Source: an uncultured Synergistales bacterium (GTDB taxonomy: Bacteria > Synergistota > Synergistia > Synergistales > Aminobacteriaceae). Taken from it: 8,893 nucleotides of DNA. The notes below the pieces were generated by a model. It did no database searches. It worked only from the letters and a program-made list of their open reading frames with translations, and was not told where the DNA came from. The first letter of the stretch is position 1. Each line of letters starts with the position of its first letter. The position numbers and the translations under genes were made by a program. Positions 6,590-8,893 of this stretch are shown piece by piece. Location: contig CALFXN010000518.1 in assembly GCA_937957815.1 (NCBI GenBank), positions 1 to 8,893 of the forward strand, given 5' to 3'.

Positions 6590-6607
6590 GTCCGGCCGAT
6601 GCCGGAC
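6590..6607. repeat. GC-rich hairpin after the ATC hydrolase gene
   Basis: A perfect 7-bp inverted repeat (GTCCGGC 6590-6596 with GCCGGAC 6601-6607) and a 4-nt loop, 14 nt past the ATC hydrolase stop on the minus strand. No T-tract follows on either strand, so it is not a standard intrinsic terminator. It sits in the 119-nt gap before gcvPA and could stabilise or punctuate the transcript. I found no convincing promoter in the rest of the gap. Confidence 0.45.
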
Positions 6608-6621
6608 AAACGCCGGCGCCG

Positions 6622-7308
6622 CTACAGGCGCGTGAAGTCGGCGTTCCGGTATTCTTCGAGAACGCCGGTCACAATCGGGCCGAACCGCTCGGCCAGAAGC
6701 GCGTGCACAAGCGCGGCCATCCCGGCGCCCTCACCGCCATAGACGTCCTCGACCGTATGCCGGAACGTATGGAAGACATGCGCCACGTGATAGTCGAACG
6801 GCATGACGACCACGGCGCCCGGAGGAACGAGACGATCCCGCGCGTTCATCGTGTCGTTCGTGATCCGAGCATCTCTGAAATAAAACCGGCAACACCCCCC
6901 GCGATGCTGGGTGCTCTCGAGGTCGAGGCGGAGCGACGGCGAGAAGCCGCGCACGATCGCCGCGTCGATTTCGCTGCAATACGCCACGCCGCACTCGACG
7001 GCGTCCTCCTCGCGGAACGTCGCCGCCCACGGGCACCGCGTCACGCGTTCGTCGACGACGCCGGCCCCGGCCGTTACCGACATGTCGTACGCACCGGGCG
7101 AAGGCGACCATTCGCTGTACGCGAAATACGCGTCGAAGTCGAGTCGGTTGCCGTCGCGGAGAGCGCGCAGGCTCATGCGCCTCCCCCGCTGTTCGCCGTA
7201 GGTTTGTGCGGCCTTGATGAACGTGTTCTTCCCGTTCTCGCCGTACGCCTTCGCGAGGTGCGCAAAAAACAGCGACAGAATGACGGCGTGGTGTCGTTCG
7301 GCAAGCAT
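6622..7308 (-). CDS. L-2-amino-thiazoline-4-carboxylic acid hydrolase family protein
   Basis: A 228-residue protein whose central region resembles the ATC hydrolase family, named for the Pseudomonas enzyme that opens L-2-amino-thiazoline-4-carboxylate to N-carbamoyl-L-cysteine on the way to cysteine. The family-like block is C-P-W-A-A-T-F (92-98), E-C-G-V-A-Y-C-S-E-I-D (105-115), G-F-S-P-S-L-R-L-D (121-129) and E-S-T-Q-H-R-G-G-C-C-R-F-Y-F (131-144), with cysteines at 92, 106, 111, 139 and 140. The N-terminal half is helical and has no signal peptide. ATG 7308 is chosen over longer starts because AAGGAGGT (7323-7316) lies 7 nt upstream. Few family members have been tested, so the true substrate is open. 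Being between a transporter and a GcvP-like pair suggests ring opening or C-N/C-S hydrolysis of the imported compound (inference). Confidence 0.8.
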   Translation of the reverse strand: MLAERHHAVILSLFFAHLAKAYGENGKNTFIKAAQTYGEQRGRRMSLRALRDGNRLDFDAYFAYSEWSPSPGAYDMSVTAGAGVVDERVTRCPWAATFREEDAVECGVAYCSEIDAAIVRGFSPSLRLDLESTQHRGGCCRFYFRDARITNDTMNARDRLVPPGAVVVMPFDYHVAHVFHTFRHTVEDVYGGEGAGMAALVHALLAERFGPIVTGVLEEYRNADFTRL

Positions 7309-7330
7309 CGTGCAGACCTCCTTGACGCAA

Positions 7331-7342
7331 TGGGTGTCACCA
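7331..7342. promoter_or_regulatory. Candidate GntR/FCD operator (GGTGTCACC core)
   Basis: TGGGTGTCACCA contains the quasi-palindrome GGTG-T-CACC (7333-7341). It also contains a GT-N3-AC core (7334-7340), the spacing typical of FadR-subfamily operators such as TGGT-N3-ACCA, although one outer arm does not match. It lies between the hairpin at 7351-7382 and the Shine-Dalgarno of the ATC hydrolase gene. A bound repressor here would act on that gene and on gcvPAB. This is weak evidence from a single site. Confidence 0.3.
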
Positions 7343-7350
7343 CATGGGGG

Positions 7351-7387
7351 GAGTGCCCCGCCCCGACCGGGACGGGGCACTCTTTTT
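7351..7387 (+). terminator. Strong hairpin with T-tract on the plus strand
   Basis: Ten perfect base pairs (GAGTGCCCCG 7351-7360 with CGGGGCACTC 7373-7382), then a C/A mismatch, three more GC pairs and a GACC loop, followed by TTTTT (7383-7387) in the plus-strand direction. This is a textbook intrinsic terminator for plus-strand transcripts, yet the genes on both sides run on the minus strand. Read in that direction the stem is preceded by AAAAA and followed by C residues, so termination of the operon would be weak. It may block antisense transcription, or act as an mRNA structure between the transporter pair and the enzyme genes. Confidence 0.6.
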
Positions 7388-7392
7388 CCGGG

Positions 7393-7635
7393 TCAGTCCC
7401 GGATCTTCGGATCCCGCGTTTCAGGGGGAAGCGGGGGCTGCGTATTCGGGAACGCGAGGATCAGCGCAAGCGCGAGCGTCGCGCCGAGTCCGGCGTAATA
7501 CATGCCTGGAGCCTGGCCCTTGTTGAAATACAGAATCGCGCCGTAGACGAAGAAAAAGTTCGCGACGAGCATCAGGAGGCAAAGCCACGTGCGCGCCTTG
7601 AGTCCCATAACGATGGATTCGAGTATGTTCGACAT
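7393..7635 (-). CDS. Small two-helix membrane protein of unknown function
   Basis: I do not recognise this 80-residue protein. It starts at ATG 7635, only 5 nt after the transporter stop, with GAGAG and an upstream GGGGGTG as possible ribosome sites, so translation is probably coupled to the transporter. A short amphipathic start (M-S-N-I-L-E-S-I-V-M-G-L-K-A-R) leads into a hydrophobic helix at about 17-37 (W-L-C-L-L-M-L-V-A-N-F-F-F-V-Y-G) and a second at about 46-63 (Y-Y-A-G-L-G-A-T-L-A-L-A-L-I-L-A-F). The tail is polar and proline-rich (P-N-T-Q-P-P-L-P-P-E-T-R). Two helices with short exposed ends suggest an accessory subunit or stabiliser of the transporter. This is inferred from position only. 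The same frame stays open far upstream over the transporter gene, but that part has no coding character. Confidence 0.78.
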   Translation of the reverse strand: MSNILESIVMGLKARTWLCLLMLVANFFFVYGAILYFNKGQAPGMYYAGLGATLALALILAFPNTQPPLPPETRDPKIRD

Positions 7636-7640
7636 CTCTC

Positions 7641-8842
7641 TCACACCCCCAGCTCGGTCAGAACGAACGTGATGAACACCAGATTGAGCGCCACGATCGA
7701 CACGATGATCCCGAGGTTGACAAGGTAGCTCTTGACGACGTGGCTGCCCAGCGCGCGGATATCGTTCCCGAGGAGATACCACGAAAAGCCGCTGAGCCAG
7801 TTGAAGAGCGACTGCATCGCCGCGACCGTGATGACCGCCCACAGCGGCTTGCCGATGAACGCGCCGAGGAAGCCGATGTGCGGCAGCAGAAGCCCGATCT
7901 TCCATACGAGGCTGTTCGTGTCCTGCGGGAGATTCAGCGAGTGACAGAGACTCTGTGCGGAGACGATGGGCATGCCAACCATCGTGCTGACGACGATTGC
8001 GATGATCCCAAGGTAGAACCCGACCCGGACCCAGACGCTCGGCAGCACCGAGACGAGCGCGTTCGAAAGGTCCATGGCGCTTTCGGGAATGCCGGTCTTC
8101 CCCGCGAACGTCTCCGCGAACGCGATGCCGATGAACGCCAGAACCAGCGTCACCGGAATCAGGCCGCCGAAGATCGAGTCGAAGACGGACAGTTGCTCGT
8201 GATGTCTCGTGTATCCGCGCGTCTTGGACGCATAGTGGTATTGCACCCAGTCCATGACGCCCATCGCGGCGGTGAGGCCCGCGATGACGACCATGATGCC
8301 CTCGACGCCTCGCGGCACGGAGGGTACAAGGACGCCTCTGAGCATGGCGGGCACGTTGATGCCGGTCTTGACGACGACCGCCAGGAATGTCAGGAGCATG
8401 ATCGCGATCAGGATCTGCATCGATTTCTCGACGAAACGGACGAGCCGGTGGCTCTTTCCGTAGAGCAGCGAAAGCCCCACGGAAACGGCCATGATCGCGA
8501 CCCAGTTGATGTGCCGCGGGAAGTCGAATCCCATGAGCTTCGACATCGAGGCAAGCGCGTCGGTTCCGAGCGCGTACTGTCCGAACGAGAAGACGACCGC
8601 CGCCAGGAAACACGCTACGAAACCGGTCGAGAACGATCCGACCGCCTTCGTGTGGTACTGGTTCTGCAGTTCAATGACGGAATCCTTCCGATAAATCGCG
8701 AACTTCGCACCCAGATAGAGCATGAAGAGGCCGAACAGATACGAGTAAAACGGCACCCACAACATGTCGTATCCGTGCGTCGCGCCCGCCATGACGGCTG
8801 CCGTGAACGACCCCGCGCCGAGAGTCGTGGCGGCTTCCATAC
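7641..8842 (-). CDS. Nramp-like (SLC11-type) membrane transporter, N-terminally truncated by the contig end
   Basis: About 400 residues with roughly ten or eleven membrane segments. The best match is the Nramp/SLC11 fold: an A-G-A-T-H-G-Y-D-M-L-W stretch (18-28, counting from ATG 8840), like Nramp 'A-G-A-Q-Y-G-Y-L-L-L-W' after helix 1, then L-G-A-K-F-A-I-Y-R-K-D, and a late helix ending G-N-D-I-R-A-L-G. Two metal-site motifs are absent. The position of D-P-G-N in helix 1 reads G-A-G-S (8-11), and M-P-H in helix 6 reads M-D-W (196-198). Metal transport should not be assumed, since the substrate could be another cation or an organic solute. ATG 8840 is probably not the real start: genomic sequence ends at 8842, the frame continues through the adapter without a stop, and relatives carry more residues before this point. 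It is probably co-transcribed with the small gene that follows 5 nt later. Confidence 0.78.
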
Positions 8843-8893
8843 AGATCGGAAGAGCGGCGTGTAGGGAAAGAGTGTAGATCTCGGTGGTCGCCG
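8843..8893 (-). other. Illumina TruSeq adapter sequence (assembly contamination)
   Basis: From AGATCGGAAGAGC (8843-8855) to the end, the sequence is the reverse complement of the Illumina TruSeq universal adapter, including GTGTAGGGAAAGAGTG and TAGATCTCGGTGGTCGCC. I see one mismatch in 51 bases (G at 8857 where the adapter has T). It is read-through of a short insert left untrimmed, not biology. It should be removed, and the transporter gene treated as ending at the contig edge. Confidence 0.97.

Noticed and set aside
7636..8613. Upstream extension of the 80-aa membrane protein to 406 residues
   Set aside because: The extension overlaps the transporter in another frame and is Arg/His-rich. 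The ATG at 7635, 5 nt after the transporter stop, gives a clean two-helix protein.
7740..8864. 374-codon plus-strand frame opposite the transporter
   Set aside because: It is antisense to a clear membrane protein, runs into adapter sequence and is composed mainly of charged residues.
1..8893. CRISPR arrays, tRNA or rRNA genes, insertion sequences, long direct repeats
   Set aside because: Reading through, I saw no regularly spaced repeats, no cloverleaf-like conserved tRNA ends, no transposase motifs and no terminal inverted repeats.

Overview
The window is a GC-rich (clearly above 55 percent by eye) bacterial contig end. The last 51 bases (8843-8893) are not genomic. On the minus strand they read as the Illumina TruSeq universal adapter, with one mismatch. 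The genomic sequence therefore stops at 8842, and the contig comes from an Illumina, possibly metagenomic, assembly. The organism cannot be named. A UmuC-type polymerase, an E. coli-like stand-alone RibB behind an FMN riboswitch, split GcvPA/GcvPB subunits and strong Shine-Dalgarno sites fit a high-GC bacterium. A fermentative or anaerobic lineage is possible but is only a guess.

Left part, plus strand (1-1231). The 3' end of a umuC-like Y-family polymerase gene runs into the window and stops at 351. A good sigma70-type promoter (377-405) follows, then a complete FMN riboswitch (about 418-566). Its 3' end touches the Shine-Dalgarno site of ribB (578-1231). RibB makes the four-carbon precursor of riboflavin, so this is a self-contained FMN-feedback unit that probably acts on translation.

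Right part, minus strand (8842 down to 1287). Eight co-directional genes converge on ribB. In transcription order they are: a truncated Nramp-like transporter; an 80-aa two-helix membrane protein; an L-2-amino-thiazoline-4-carboxylic acid (ATC) hydrolase family protein; a GcvPA-like protein; a GcvPB-like protein; an AcoX/ATP-NAD-kinase-like protein (COG3199); a PpnP-like nucleoside phosphorylase; and a GntR/FCD regulator. Gaps between genes are mostly 5-46 nt, which suggests one operon. The longer gaps, before the ATC hydrolase gene (84 nt) and before gcvPA (119 nt), both hold hairpins. The promoter of the operon must lie beyond the contig end.

The most interesting part is this operon. No gcvH, gcvT or lipoyl gene is present, and both GcvP halves differ from ordinary glycine decarboxylase at many signature positions around the PLP pocket, although the PLP lysine is kept. 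The transporter has also lost the DPGN and MPH metal-site motifs of canonical Nramp. I infer a substrate-inducible uptake and catabolic (or salvage) pathway for an unknown amino-acid-like or heterocyclic compound, built on a GcvP-like decarboxylase of changed specificity and controlled by the GntR protein. That function is inference. The gene content and motif changes can be read directly.
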